Shown here piece by piece: positions 26,860 to 34,916 of a stretch of DNA of 64,000 nucleotides. Both the position numbers and the translations under genes were made by a program. The notes beneath the pieces are model-generated. The model searched no databases, was not told where the DNA came from, and saw only the letters and a program-made list of their open reading frames with translations. The number at the start of each line of letters is the position of its first letter. Position 1 is the stretch's first letter. This stretch comes from JASHVB01 sp035508435 (GTDB lineage Bacteria; Pseudomonadota; Alphaproteobacteria; Acetobacterales; Acetobacteraceae), in NCBI GenBank assembly GCA_035508435.1, contig DATJNA010000127.1:1-64000 (forward strand), given 5' to 3'.

Positions 26860-27012
26860 CGTTTGCTTATCCCCCAATCCTCGTGCGGATCGCACCGGTG
26901 CGAGCCGCAGCCACCCAGGCAGGACTCTGCGAATGGGCTGGTGTTACGCGTGGTCGGGCCGGGTGGGGCGACCCGCAACCATCGGCGGCAGGCAAATGCT
27001 GGTGCAATCCTG

Positions 27013-28464
27013 TCACGGCCCGCCATCCAGCGCCGCCGCCACCGCCGCCACCACGCTTTCCCAATCTCCGGCCTGCGGCTGGCGGAACAGACGCATGGTC
27101 GGATACCATGGGCTGTCGTGCCGGTCGCGCATCCAGCGCCAGTCGGCGTTCCAGGCCAGCAGCACCCAGGTCGGCCGACCCAACGCCCCCGCCAGATGGG
27201 CCGGCGCAGAGTCCACGCTGATCACCAGGTCCAGACATGCCATCAGCGCCGCCGTCTCGGCGAAGTCGGTCAACAACGCGCCGTGGTGATGCAGTGCGAA
27301 CGCCGTCAGGCTGGCGCCATCGTCCTCACGAGTTGTCGGCTGAATGACGTGGACGACGCAGTCACGTCTTGCCAACAGCGGCGTCAGGCGCGCCAGCGGA
27401 ATCGAGCGCAGCCGATCGTGCGGGTGTTCCGGATTGCCCGACCAGGCGAGCCCGATCTGCCGGCGGCGATCGGTGCCCAGTCGCGACCGCCAGGCACGAA
27501 CGCGCGCGGGATCCGCACGCAAATAGGGCACCTGTGCAGGGATGGTGGACAACGTTGTGGCGAACGCAAGCGGCAGGCTGAGCAATGGCGCGCACCAGGC
27601 GACTTCCGGCGACGCTTCGTTCAGCGGCATCAGGCGCGCGATGCCGGGAACCGACGCGAGAAGCGGGAGCAAGATGGCGTCGGCCTTCAGCCACACCTGT
27701 GCGCCGCGCGCCGCCACCATCGGGACATAGCGAACGAACTGGAGCGTGTCTCCCAGTCCTTGCTCCGCATGCAGCAGGATGGTCTCTCCTGCGATCTCGG
27801 ACTCGCCCCGCCAGAGACGCCCGGTGACCTCTTCCTGCCTGCCCCTATGGTGGTCCAGCTCAAGCCGCGCCTCGTGCGACCTCCACCCCTGCGCGAAGTC
27901 GCCAAGGGCGAGCAAATCCAGGCCCTCGTGATAGCGCGTCAGGGCATCGTCGGGATGCAGCGCCATCGCGAGCCGATATTGCCCCACCGCATCGGCGTGG
28001 CGGTTGAGCCAGCTCAGTACGTGGCCAAGCATGCGATGCGCGGCCGGCGCATCGGTGGCCGCGCGCAATGCTTGCTCTGCCCAGGCCAGGGCTTCGGTGT
28101 CGCGATGCAACAGGTGCAGAATGGCGACCAGCGCGCTGTACGGCTCGATCGCCGCCGGGTCCGCTGCGATGGCCCGCCGATACGCGGCGGTCGCGTCCTC
28201 CAGCCGCCCCAACAGGCGCATAACATCGCCCAGGTTGCGCTGGACCATCGGCTGCCCGGGTTCAATCGCCTCGGCAAGTGTCAGCCACGCCAGCGCGGCC
28301 GCCGGGTCGTCACGACGCAGCGCGACATGGCCGATCAGCCACGGGACCAGGCCGTCGGTTCCGGCACCGACGGCGAAGCGGAGTGCGGCATCGGCTGCGG
28401 CGAATTGGCCGGCCTCACAAGCGGCAATGCCCGCATCGATCATAGCCTGCGCGAAACTGTTCAT
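27013..28464 (-). CDS. TPR protein with C-terminal glycosyltransferase (GT9-like) domain
   Basis: A 483-residue protein. Residues 1-200 carry tetratricopeptide repeats (QRNLGDVMRLLGRLEDATAAYRRAIAADP and neighbours). The C-terminal half resembles ADP-heptose:LPS transferase-like enzymes: EQGLGDTLQFVRYVPMVAARGAQV, GLAWSGNPEHPHDRLRSIPL and DLVISVDSAPAHLAGALGRPTWVLL. Such TPR-GT fusions are common in alphaproteobacteria and may modify surface glycans or flagellin; the acceptor is unknown. The ATG at 28464 is chosen since the longer frame to 28536 has no family support. The gene diverges from the nucleoside phosphorylase gene. Confidence 0.88.
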   Translation of the reverse strand: MNSFAQAMIDAGIAACEAGQFAAADAALRFAVGAGTDGLVPWLIGHVALRRDDPAAALAWLTLAEAIEPGQPMVQRNLGDVMRLLGRLEDATAAYRRAIAADPAAIEPYSALVAILHLLHRDTEALAWAEQALRAATDAPAAHRMLGHVLSWLNRHADAVGQYRLAMALHPDDALTRYHEGLDLLALGDFAQGWRSHEARLELDHHRGRQEEVTGRLWRGESEIAGETILLHAEQGLGDTLQFVRYVPMVAARGAQVWLKADAILLPLLASVPGIARLMPLNEASPEVAWCAPLLSLPLAFATTLSTIPAQVPYLRADPARVRAWRSRLGTDRRRQIGLAWSGNPEHPHDRLRSIPLARLTPLLARRDCVVHVIQPTTREDDGASLTAFALHHHGALLTDFAETAALMACLDLVISVDSAPAHLAGALGRPTWVLLAWNADWRWMRDRHDSPWYPTMRLFRQPQAGDWESVVAAVAAALDGGP

Positions 28465-28535
28465 GCGTGCGGCAGCATAGCCGGTACCCGGTATCCGCCG
28501 TCCAGGATGCAGTGTAGGGGAGGCAGAAAGGAGCA

Positions 28536-29339
28536 ATGATGAGCGACCCGGGCGAGGCGCCGACCATTCGGGCGCGGAAACACCACGACGCGCCGTCAGT
28601 GTTCTGGCCGGAGAACCTGCTGCGCGAGGCGCGCCGCCAGCGCGGCGTGCCTGACGAGCCGGTGCCGGCGGTATGTGTGCTGGATCCGGACGGCGACATG
28701 GTGCGTACGCTGCGTGCCGCTAGCCGCGCGCGGCCGGCGGCGGGCTGGGCCTGCTACCACACCGAGATGGACGTGACCGATCATGCCGGCCTCTGCATCG
28801 GCATTGTTGGCCTGGCAGTGGGCGCGCCGTTTGCCGTGCTCGTCGCAGAGCAATTGTTCGTTTCCGGCTGCCAGCTCCTGCTCAGCATGACATCGGCCGG
28901 CCAGATCCGACCGCTCGGACCGACGCCCTATTTCGTGCTGATCGACCGTGCGTTGCGCGACGAAGGCACAAGTCAGCATTACCTGCCGCCCTCGACGTTT
29001 GCCGTCGCCGATCCGGCGTTGGCGGACCGCGCGTTGCTCGCCGCGGCGGCGCTGCCCGCGGCGGTGCATCGCGGCGCATCCTGGACCACCGACGCGCCGT
29101 ATCGTGAAACACAGGACGCAATCGACGCAGCGCGGGCGCATGGGGCACTGGCGGTGGAGATGGAGGCCGCCGCACTCTACGCGTTCGCCCAGGCGCGCAG
29201 CCGCCCGGTGCTGTGCTTCGCCCATGTGACCAACCAGATGGCGCGCATCGAGGGCGACTTCGAAAAGGGTGAGCAAGGCGGTACCCGCGACGCGCTCGAT
29301 CTGATCGCCGCGGTGGCACGGGGCTGCGGGTTCGGCTGA
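28536..29339 (+). CDS. nucleoside phosphorylase family protein
   Basis: A 267-residue PNP/UDP-family enzyme, which cleaves nucleosides or methylthioadenosine with phosphate. Visible features are MVRTLRAASRARPAAG, GLCIGIVGLAVGAPFAVLVAEQL, the purine-binding strand LLLSMTSAGQI and the substrate-binding VEMEAAALYAFAQARSRPVLCFAHVTNQM, whose M-E-A/M-E core binds the ribose. The N-terminal 50 residues (WPENLLREARRQRG) are typical of the uridine/MTA-nucleosidase-like subgroup. The exact nucleoside cannot be told. No operon partner follows. Confidence 0.85.
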   Translation: MMSDPGEAPTIRARKHHDAPSVFWPENLLREARRQRGVPDEPVPAVCVLDPDGDMVRTLRAASRARPAAGWACYHTEMDVTDHAGLCIGIVGLAVGAPFAVLVAEQLFVSGCQLLLSMTSAGQIRPLGPTPYFVLIDRALRDEGTSQHYLPPSTFAVADPALADRALLAAAALPAAVHRGASWTTDAPYRETQDAIDAARAHGALAVEMEAAALYAFAQARSRPVLCFAHVTNQMARIEGDFEKGEQGGTRDALDLIAAVARGCGFG

Positions 29340-30052
29340 TCCTTGCTCGGCTCGCGCGGTGCGTGGCGCAGGGATCACCAGTCCGGTCTCGGCCAGTCTC
29401 CAGTGGCAATCCCCACTATCAGCATCCAGCATCGGTCGCCGGTATCAATGGCGGGCGAATCGTGCATCCAATGTCATTGCGCGGCCCACAGGGGCCGAAG
29501 CAATCTCGGAGCAAGCCCACGAGCGTGCGTGCGCTCCTGCGAACGAGATTGCTCCGGCCCCCTGCGGGGCTTCGCGATGACAGTGGACTGGTCACGGCGC
29601 AGCATGCTCTGCGTATCGTCGAGTCGTCCGCCGGCACATGGGCGGCACGCTCTTTTGCAAACCGCTTGCTGCCGACCTCTACACACGCTCGGATGCCTCG
29701 CATTGCCCATCGATGCCAGAACGCGAGGGTGGCAAAGGAGGCGACAGGCAAGTCCCGTTTCCGGAGCCGGCCCGTCTCCTGACGGCGTTTCACAACGACC
29801 TTGATCTTGATGATCACGGTTACGATCATCGTCGTCGGAGAATGCGATGGTCGTGCATCACACTCTCCTCCTTGCGCCGGTCGGGCCGATTCCCAGCCGG
29901 CGTTTCTCATTCCACGCCAGAGTCCTCAACAATTCCTTCGCCGCCGTCGCGTCCGGACGACGCGCAAACCGTCGTGCTTCGGCGCGCCCTTGGCGATCCG
30001 CCGCCACTGTGGTGAATCTGCGTCGCATCGGACCGCCCGGAGGAATCGCCCA
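29340..30052. other. long intergenic region with a type B palindromic repeat
   Basis: This 713-bp stretch contains a complete type B palindromic element (29471-29582; arms tgtcattgcgcggccc... and ...gggcttcgcgatgaca). A region of short T/A-rich repeats follows at 29795-29850 (cttgatcttgatgatcacgg). Open frames here have no coding signature. The end carries the ribosome-binding site of the dgoK gene. Confidence 0.6.
29471..29582. repeat. type B palindromic element
   Basis: Left arm 29472-29504 and right arm 29546-29582 are complementary over most of their length, each containing the gaagcaatc/gattgctcc core. The loop between them carries imperfect gcgt/acgc stems. Confidence 0.85.
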
Positions 30053-30937
30053 ATGATCGGCATCGACTGGGGCACCACCAGCTTTCGCGCATTTCGCATT
30101 GCGCGCGACGGCACCATACGCGACCGCCGTGCCAGCCAGCGCGGCATCATGAACGTCCCGGACAACCGTTTCGCCGAAACCCTGCGCGAGGAAATCGGTC
30201 CGTGGCTCGCCGCGGGCGAGGACTGCGTCTTGCTCAGCGGCATGATCGGCAGCCGCCAGGGCTGGGTGGAGGCGCCCTATGTGCCTTGTCCCGCCGGCGC
30301 CGCGGAACTGGGCACGGCCCTGACCGACATCCCCTTCGACTGGGGCAAGGTGAAGCTTGTCCCCGGCCTCTCCGGCACGGACGACGCCGGTATCGCCGAG
30401 GTGATGCGCGGCGAGGAGACACAGGTGATCGGCGTGCTCACCGCCATCGGCGGCACAGGCCTCGCCTGCCTGCCTGGCACGCATTCCAAATGGGCCCGCG
30501 TGGCGGAGGGCCGGATCACCGGGTTCTCCACCCACATGACCGGCGAAGCCTTCGCCGCCTTTCGCGGCCACACCATCCTGAGCCGCATGATGCGTGAGGG
30601 GCCCTCGGACGGCGCGCCCTTCGAGGCGGGCGTGCAGCGCTCGGGCGATCCCGGCGGGCTGCTGCACCACGTGTTCGGCGTGCGCGCGCTCACGCTGGCG
30701 GGCCGATTGGCGGAGACGGAATCGGCCGCCTACCTGTCCGGCATCCTGGTCGGACACGAGGTGCGCGCGGCCTTGGCCGGCGCCGCCGGCACGGTGGTCC
30801 ATGTCATCGGTGCGCCCGAGCTTACCTCGCTGTACGCGCGAGCGATCTCCGCCTGCGGCAGCTATGCGGAGCGCCACGACGGCGAGGCGGCCGCGCGCGG
30901 CCTGGTCCTGATCGGCGGGCATGCCGCATGGACCTGA
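30053..30937 (+). CDS. dgoK: 2-dehydro-3-deoxygalactonokinase
   Basis: A 294-residue ASKHA-fold sugar-acid kinase that phosphorylates 2-dehydro-3-deoxy-D-galactonate at C6 with ATP. The phosphate-1 loop MIGIDWGTTSFRAF opens the protein. CVLLSGMIGSRQGWVEAPYVPCPAG, LPGTHSKWARV and GFSTHMTGEAFAAF are characteristic of DgoK. The ATG at 30053 is preceded by an ideal aggag. The reading frame is open upstream to 29801 but without resemblance to the family. It overlaps dgoA by 10 bp, so the two act in sequence. Confidence 0.94.
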   Translation: MIGIDWGTTSFRAFRIARDGTIRDRRASQRGIMNVPDNRFAETLREEIGPWLAAGEDCVLLSGMIGSRQGWVEAPYVPCPAGAAELGTALTDIPFDWGKVKLVPGLSGTDDAGIAEVMRGEETQVIGVLTAIGGTGLACLPGTHSKWARVAEGRITGFSTHMTGEAFAAFRGHTILSRMMREGPSDGAPFEAGVQRSGDPGGLLHHVFGVRALTLAGRLAETESAAYLSGILVGHEVRAALAGAAGTVVHVIGAPELTSLYARAISACGSYAERHDGEAAARGLVLIGGHAAWT

Positions 30938-31551
30938 ACGCCTGGCTCGACCGCTGCCGGCTGATCGCGATCCTGCGCGGCGTGCAACCTCACGAGGCCG
31001 ACGCCATCGCTGCGGTTTTGGAGGAAGCAGGTATTGCCATCGTGGAAGTGCCGCTGAACTCGCCGCAGCCGCTGGAGAGCATCGCACGCCTGGTGCGTCG
31101 CTTCGGTGCGCGGATGCTGATCGGCGCCGGCACCGTGATGACGCCGTTGCAGGTGCGCGAGATCGCCGCCGCCGGCGGGCGGCTGATCGTCACGCCCCAC
31201 GCCGATGCGCGGATAACGCGCGCGGCGAAGCAGCATGGGTTGTGGGCCATGCCGGGCTGCTTCACTCCTGCCGAAGCCTTCGCAATGCTGGAAGCCGGCG
31301 CCGACGCGCTGAAGTTGTTTCCGGCCGAGGCTGCCAGCCCCGCCGTCCTGCGTGCCTTGCGAGCGGTACTGCCGGCGGGGACCGCAGTGCTGCCGGTCGG
31401 TGGCATCGACGCATCGAACATGGCCGCGTGGCGAGCAGCCGGCGCGGCCGGCTTCGGGATCGGCTCGGCGATCTACCAGCCGGGCGACGCCGCGGAGATC
31501 GTGGCGGCAAAGGCACGTGCCCTGCTGGCGGCCGCGCAATTGAGCTCCTGA
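30928..31551 (+). CDS. dgoA: 2-dehydro-3-deoxy-6-phosphogalactonate aldolase
   Basis: A 207-residue KDPG/KDPGal class I aldolase that splits the DgoK product into pyruvate and glyceraldehyde 3-phosphate. The order is LIAILRGVQP, catalytic glutamate region AIVEVPLNSPQPLESI, LIGAGTVM, VTPHADARI and the Schiff-base lysine in ALKLFPAEAASP. The PLNSP after the Glu is typical of DgoA rather than KDPG aldolase Eda. Its ATG lies inside the end of dgoK, implying translational coupling. A galactonate dehydratase gene is not in this window; an ACS-type transporter is, but 15 kb away. Confidence 0.93.
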   Translation: MDLNAWLDRCRLIAILRGVQPHEADAIAAVLEEAGIAIVEVPLNSPQPLESIARLVRRFGARMLIGAGTVMTPLQVREIAAAGGRLIVTPHADARITRAAKQHGLWAMPGCFTPAEAFAMLEAGADALKLFPAEAASPAVLRALRAVLPAGTAVLPVGGIDASNMAAWRAAGAAGFGIGSAIYQPGDAAEIVAAKARALLAAAQLSS

Positions 31552-31609
31552 CCGGCGCATTCGCCATTGTGAAATGCGGTGTCTCGGCAAGTTCGATACA
31601 TCTCGGCGA

Positions 31610-31665
31610 TTATGAAGCACACCGTCGCAGCCATTGTGAAACCCGTCGCAGCCATTGTGAAACGG
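31610..31665. repeat. short direct repeat downstream of dgoA
   Basis: The sequence cgtcgcagccattgtgaaac is repeated in tandem, with copies starting at about 31623 and 31644, and a related half (cattgtgaaatgcgg) at 31565. The spacing of about 21 bp is like two helical turns, but no protein is tied to it. Confidence 0.7.
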
Positions 31666-31694
31666 TGTCGTCCTTGCCAGCTTCCGGCGCACCG

Positions 31695-31946
31695 TTACCG
31701 GCGATGCGAGGGATGGGCCTGATCCTCCCAAACAGGTGCCGTTTCGGTGGCGTGCCGTTCATCGGTCCGCGTGCCCTTCGGCCGCGACTCGTCGCCACGC
31801 TTGTGCGGGGCGGTACGCCCGTGCGCGTGCTGCCCACGGGGTCCGACCACGCCCGATTGAGCTGGCGGATCGCTGGCCGGGAAGCTGTCCTCTATGGCTT
31901 CGTCGTGACGCCGTTCCGCATCATCGCGCATAGCGCGTGTCGTCAT
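31695..31946 (-). CDS. small conserved protein with DEAIEDSFPASDPP motif
   Basis: An 83-residue hydrophilic protein beginning MTTRAMRDDAERRHDEAIEDSFPASDPP. This motif recurs in small conserved proteins of alpha- and betaproteobacteria of unknown role. The remainder is a basic, His/Arg-rich tail. A gaggag ribosome-binding site precedes the ATG at 31946. It is the downstream end of a run of stress-associated genes on the minus strand. Confidence 0.7.
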   Translation of the reverse strand: MTTRAMRDDAERRHDEAIEDSFPASDPPAQSGVVGPRGQHAHGRTAPHKRGDESRPKGTRTDERHATETAPVWEDQAHPSHRR

Positions 31947-32010
31947 GGCAATCTCTCCTCATAATCCCGTCACGGAGTTTGCGCATATCATAACGTCGCA
32001 GGTGCAATCT

Positions 32011-32433
32011 CTACCGGCTCAATGCACGCTGAAGCTGCGCTTTGCTCATGCCTGAGCGGCCGGGAATCTTCCGCTTCTGCGCTTCCTTGTACAACTGCGC
32101 CCGCGTCTTCTCGCCGCTGCGGGACTGCGATCCGTCGCCGCGGGAGCGTGGCGCGGCACGACGACGCGACGCGCTGCGATCCGTCGCCCGGCGGCCTTCC
32201 TTCTCCCGCTGCGCTGTCTGCCCGCGTCGTTCCTTGCCCTTGGTGTGCGCGTACTGTCGCCGGTTTTCGCCACGCGACCGCTGGTTTGACGCGCCCGCCT
32301 CGCTCAACCCAATGGCGATCGCCTGACGCGGATTCCTCACCCTCCCGCCGCGGCTGCTTTCCAGCTCGCCGTGCCTGTACTCGTGCATCACCCGCGCAAC
32401 GGTGCTTTTCTGCTCTCGACTCTGCCTGGCCAT
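32011..32433 (-). CDS. DUF6496-like stress-associated small basic protein
   Basis: A 140-residue very basic protein. The N-terminal VARVMHEYRHGELESSRGGRVRNPRQAIAIGLSEA matches the DUF6496 pattern. The C-terminal KTRAQLYKEAQKRKIPGRSGMSKAQLQRAL resembles the SAP/Rho-N-like DNA-binding helix-extension-helix found in such proteins. The central part is Arg/Ser-rich. Function is unknown; a nucleoid- or RNA-binding role is possible from charge. It is upstream of the small gene at 31695 and downstream of the DUF892 gene on the same strand. Confidence 0.75.
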   Translation of the reverse strand: MARQSREQKSTVARVMHEYRHGELESSRGGRVRNPRQAIAIGLSEAGASNQRSRGENRRQYAHTKGKERRGQTAQREKEGRRATDRSASRRRAAPRSRGDGSQSRSGEKTRAQLYKEAQKRKIPGRSGMSKAQLQRALSR

Positions 32434-32496
32434 GATCCTTTCTCCTGGTGCGCGGAGCGGCGGGTGCCGGGGACGACACCCACCCGCCTTCGCCGT

Positions 32497-32994
32497 TCAG
32501 GTTTTGATCGCCTGCTGGTTGACTTCCTTGTTGGCGATATCGTTCAGCAGGTGGTCGGCCTTCTTCTCCTCCGCCAGCGTCGCTTCCATCAGCTTGACCA
32601 CATCGTTCTGGCCGCAGCCGCGCGCCCAGGTGACTATGCTGCCGTAGCGCGCCATTTCGTAATGCTCCACGGCCTGCGCGTTCGCCAGAATCCCCGCATC
32701 GCGCACTGGCCCCTGCTCGAACTTCTCGACGACCTCGTCGCCTTCCTCGATAATGCCGTTGATCGCTTCGCAGGTCTGGGTGCGCGCACGCTGGCCCATC
32801 GAATCGAACGCCTTCTGCAACCGCTCGACCTGGCCCTCGGTCTCCTCGCGATGGTGCATCAGCGCTTGCTTCAGTTGATCGTTCTGCGCCGCCTTTGCCA
32901 TCTTCGGCAGCGCCTTCAGGATCTGACGTTCCGCATAATAGATGTCGCGCATGAAATCGATGAGAAGCTCGTTCATACTCTTTGCCGTCGCCAT
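32497..32994 (-). CDS. DUF892/YciF-type ferritin-like protein
   Basis: A 165-residue four-helix ferritin-like protein: SMNELLIDFMRDIYYAERQILKALPKMAKAAQNDQLKQAL, then HHREETEGQVERLQKAF and AQAVEHYEMARYGSI. Conserved Glu/His residues at helix ends could bind a di-metal centre. YciE/YciF proteins are induced by osmotic and general stress. The ATG at 32994 has a gagga site upstream; a longer frame from 33150 has no family support. It belongs to a stress gene cluster. Confidence 0.88.
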   Translation of the reverse strand: MATAKSMNELLIDFMRDIYYAERQILKALPKMAKAAQNDQLKQALMHHREETEGQVERLQKAFDSMGQRARTQTCEAINGIIEEGDEVVEKFEQGPVRDAGILANAQAVEHYEMARYGSIVTWARGCGQNDVVKLMEATLAEEKKADHLLNDIANKEVNQQAIKT

Positions 32995-33208
32995 GATATC
33001 CTCATTTCGCTTGCGTTTGATGGTTGGTCCGCCTTGCCCGCACATTCCGGCCGCCCCCGGCTCTGGCCATATCGGCCGTCGCACCGGATTGCCTGCAACG
33101 GCAAAGGCTAAGCGTCGCCGTCCTCCATTCGTTCGCAGCACAGGACGCAAAAGCCTGTGTATCTGTCTCGAGAAAACGCCCCCGCCGTGGTCCGCCGCTG
33201 GCGCCTCG

Positions 33209-33739
33209 TCAGAGCACTTGAATGTCCGTCGCGCCCGCGCTGTGCAGAATGCCTTCCGCTGCCACGCGTTTGGCCTCGGTCGGCGCGCGCACCGACAGGA
33301 TCAACCTGCCCACGGCGGCCCGCGCATCCAACTCGGCTTGTTCTTGCGAATTTGCGGCAGTGCTGATGGCATAGGTGGCACCACCAACTGCCGCCCCGGC
33401 GGCAACCGCCGCCGCCACAGCCGGTGCCGCCGCTCCTCCGGTTGCCACGGTGATCCCCGCCCCGGCCAACGCCGCCATGGCGGCCGCGGTGCTGGTATGC
33501 ATCGTGCGCGCCTGGCGCGCATCATCCTCCTTGTCTGCGGGCATGGCACCAGACTCGGGCGTCGAACGCTCGGTGGGCGGAGCAAGCTCCGGCACGGCCA
33601 GGTCCGCGCGGTCGAAACCGGAGACCGAGAGTTGCTGGATCGCCTCCTGCATCCGCTCGCTGCTGGTGAAGCTGCCGCGCACTTCGTGCATGCCGCCGAT
33701 CGCCGGACCGGTTGTCGCAGTCTGCGGGTTATTTGCCAT
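33209..33739 (-). CDS. YflT-like/glycine-zipper stress protein
   Basis: A 176-residue protein. The N-terminal VRGSFTSSERMQEAIQQLSVSGFDRADLAVPE resembles the YflT/general stress protein module. A long Ala/Gly stretch near residues 90-130 (VATGGAAAPAVAAAVAAGAA) could insert in membranes as a glycine zipper. The C-terminal part, GRLILSVRAPTEAKRVAAEGILHSAGATDI, again resembles an internal repeat of the fold. The start at 33739 is chosen over 33769. The function is unclear but general-stress clustering is suggestive. Confidence 0.7.
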   Translation of the reverse strand: MANNPQTATTGPAIGGMHEVRGSFTSSERMQEAIQQLSVSGFDRADLAVPELAPPTERSTPESGAMPADKEDDARQARTMHTSTAAAMAALAGAGITVATGGAAAPAVAAAVAAGAAVGGATYAISTAANSQEQAELDARAAVGRLILSVRAPTEAKRVAAEGILHSAGATDIQVL

Positions 33740-33972
33740 GATCTTTGAACTCCGCACTGTGTACGTCACTATTTGGCGTCACTTTGCCGGCAAGACGACC
33801 GCCAATCACGCAGGATCGATAAGCAGTTGCACGCGCGCGCCGATGATTTACACGCGCATGTCGATGATCTGTGCGCACACGCCGAATTTTCGCGGCAGTG
33901 CGAAATCTCACTGCCGTTGCAAAACGCAAGCGCATGATCCGAGCGGTCGCTGCGGGTAGCAGCACCAATCCG
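33740..33972. other. intergenic stretch upstream of the YflT-like gene
   Basis: It holds alternating purine-pyrimidine runs and partial repeats (cacgcgcgcgccgatgattt, cacgcgcatgtcgatgatct) at 33828-33875 but no supported gene. Confidence 0.4.
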
Positions 33973-34161
33973 CTACGGCGGCGGCATGGGCGGTTTCGCC
34001 GGGTCGCGGTTCTCGTCGCCTTGTGGATCGGGCGGCAGATTTTTCATTCGCCCGGGCGGCAGCGCATTTCTCTCGCCCGGGACATTGCCGATCGGAGCAT
34101 GCAGCCGTTCCTCGACGACGCCGGGCGCGGGCCCGGCGTCCGGATCGTGATCGCGCATCAT
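33973..34161 (-). CDS. 62-residue Pro-rich small protein coupled to the KGG gene
   Basis: A hydrophilic, proline-rich protein, MMRDHDPDAGPAPGVVEERL at the start and NRDPAKPPMPPP at the end. Its ATG overlaps the TGA of the KGG-repeat gene (ATGA at 34158-34161), a classical sign of translational coupling. Codon use looks like that of real neighbours. No family is recognised. A co-expressed role in the stress response follows from position only. Confidence 0.55.
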   Translation of the reverse strand: MMRDHDPDAGPAPGVVEERLHAPIGNVPGERNALPPGRMKNLPPDPQGDENRDPAKPPMPPP

Positions 34162-34436
34162 GGCGTAACTGGCTCAGTGGTATGACTGTGGAGGCCGCCC
34201 TTGCGGCCCGCGGCCGAGGCGCGCTCGCGATCCTGGGCGAAATTGCCGGGATTGTTCGGCGCACCGCCGCCGCCGTGGCTGCGCTCCCCGCCCTTGCGCC
34301 CTGCCTCCACCGCCCGTGCGCGGTCATTGGCAAAGTTACCGGAGCTCTTCTGTCCGCCAACACGGCCGGCACGCGCGGCCTTCTCGCGATCCAGCGCGAA
34401 GTTGCCACGGTTGGTGATCGTTCGCGTCTCTGACAT
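34158..34436 (-). CDS. KGG-repeat (stress-induced, con-10-like) protein
   Basis: A 92-residue hydrophilic protein made of three repeats of the KGG type: GNFALDREKAARAGRVGGQKS, SGNFANDRARAVEAGRKGGE and PGNFAQDRERASAAGRKGGL. Such desiccation/stress proteins are controlled by general stress sigma factors. The ATG at 34436 has an aagga site. A good EcfG-type promoter sits at 34509-34533 on the same strand. The gene overlaps the next small gene by four bases. Confidence 0.88.
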   Translation of the reverse strand: MSETRTITNRGNFALDREKAARAGRVGGQKSSGNFANDRARAVEAGRKGGERSHGGGGAPNNPGNFAQDRERASAAGRKGGLHSHTTEPVTP

Positions 34437-34508
34437 GGGGCTTGCTTTCCTTGCTAGCGTCCAGCCTGACAACGGCTTCGCCGCCGCCGGGTTGCCGTAG
34501 CGCTTGTC

Positions 34509-34533
34509 AACCACCGCCCCGCTGCCGCGTTCC
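34509..34533 (-). promoter_or_regulatory. EcfG-type general stress promoter of the KGG gene
   Basis: On the minus strand the sequence is ggaac, 17 bases, then gtt, the alphaproteobacterial EcfG (sigma-EcfG/RpoE2) pattern GGAAC-N17-GTT. It lies 73 bp upstream of the ATG at 34436, leaving a short leader. Confidence 0.65.
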
Positions 34534-34601
34534 CTCAGCGTGACACAACAGGATGGCCCGCGATGGCGACCGCGCAGAATGCAACGCGCGGCATATGCCA
34601 C

Positions 34602-34916
34602 GCCGCAATTCGCGCAACAGAACCGGCGGTGTTCCGCGCCGAGTACCGCGACGAAATGAACCCGGACAATCCGGACGAACGTGAAGTTTCCCGACGATCA
34701 CGTCGGCACGAGCGGAACGGACGCGAAAATCTGGACTGAGCAAATGGCACGCACCATGGGCTACGGCCGCGTGGTGTGGGATCCCGCATGACCGGGCAGA
34801 CCTGCATCCGGACGGCGGCACCATCGTCAACGGCTGATCGCCGCACCGCCGCATGACGATCGCGGCGAACGGCGCTAGCCTGCGCCTTGGTCTGATATCG
34901 ACAACGGGAGGGAACG
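34602..34916. other. intergenic, possibly an eroded coding remnant
   Basis: The stretch encodes short frames with coding-like bias. A plus-strand GTG frame at 34681 gives KFPDDHVGTSGTDAKIWTEQ and ends at 34791. A shifted frame then gives DRADLHPDGGTIVNG up to 34837. This looks like a frame-shifted relic but no family is identified. The end of the region has a gggaggg ribosome-binding site for the alcohol dehydrogenase. Confidence 0.3.

Noticed and set aside
26578..28539. 653-codon plus-strand ORF
   Set aside because: Antisense to the DoxX and TPR-glycosyltransferase genes; no family and a shadow-type composition.
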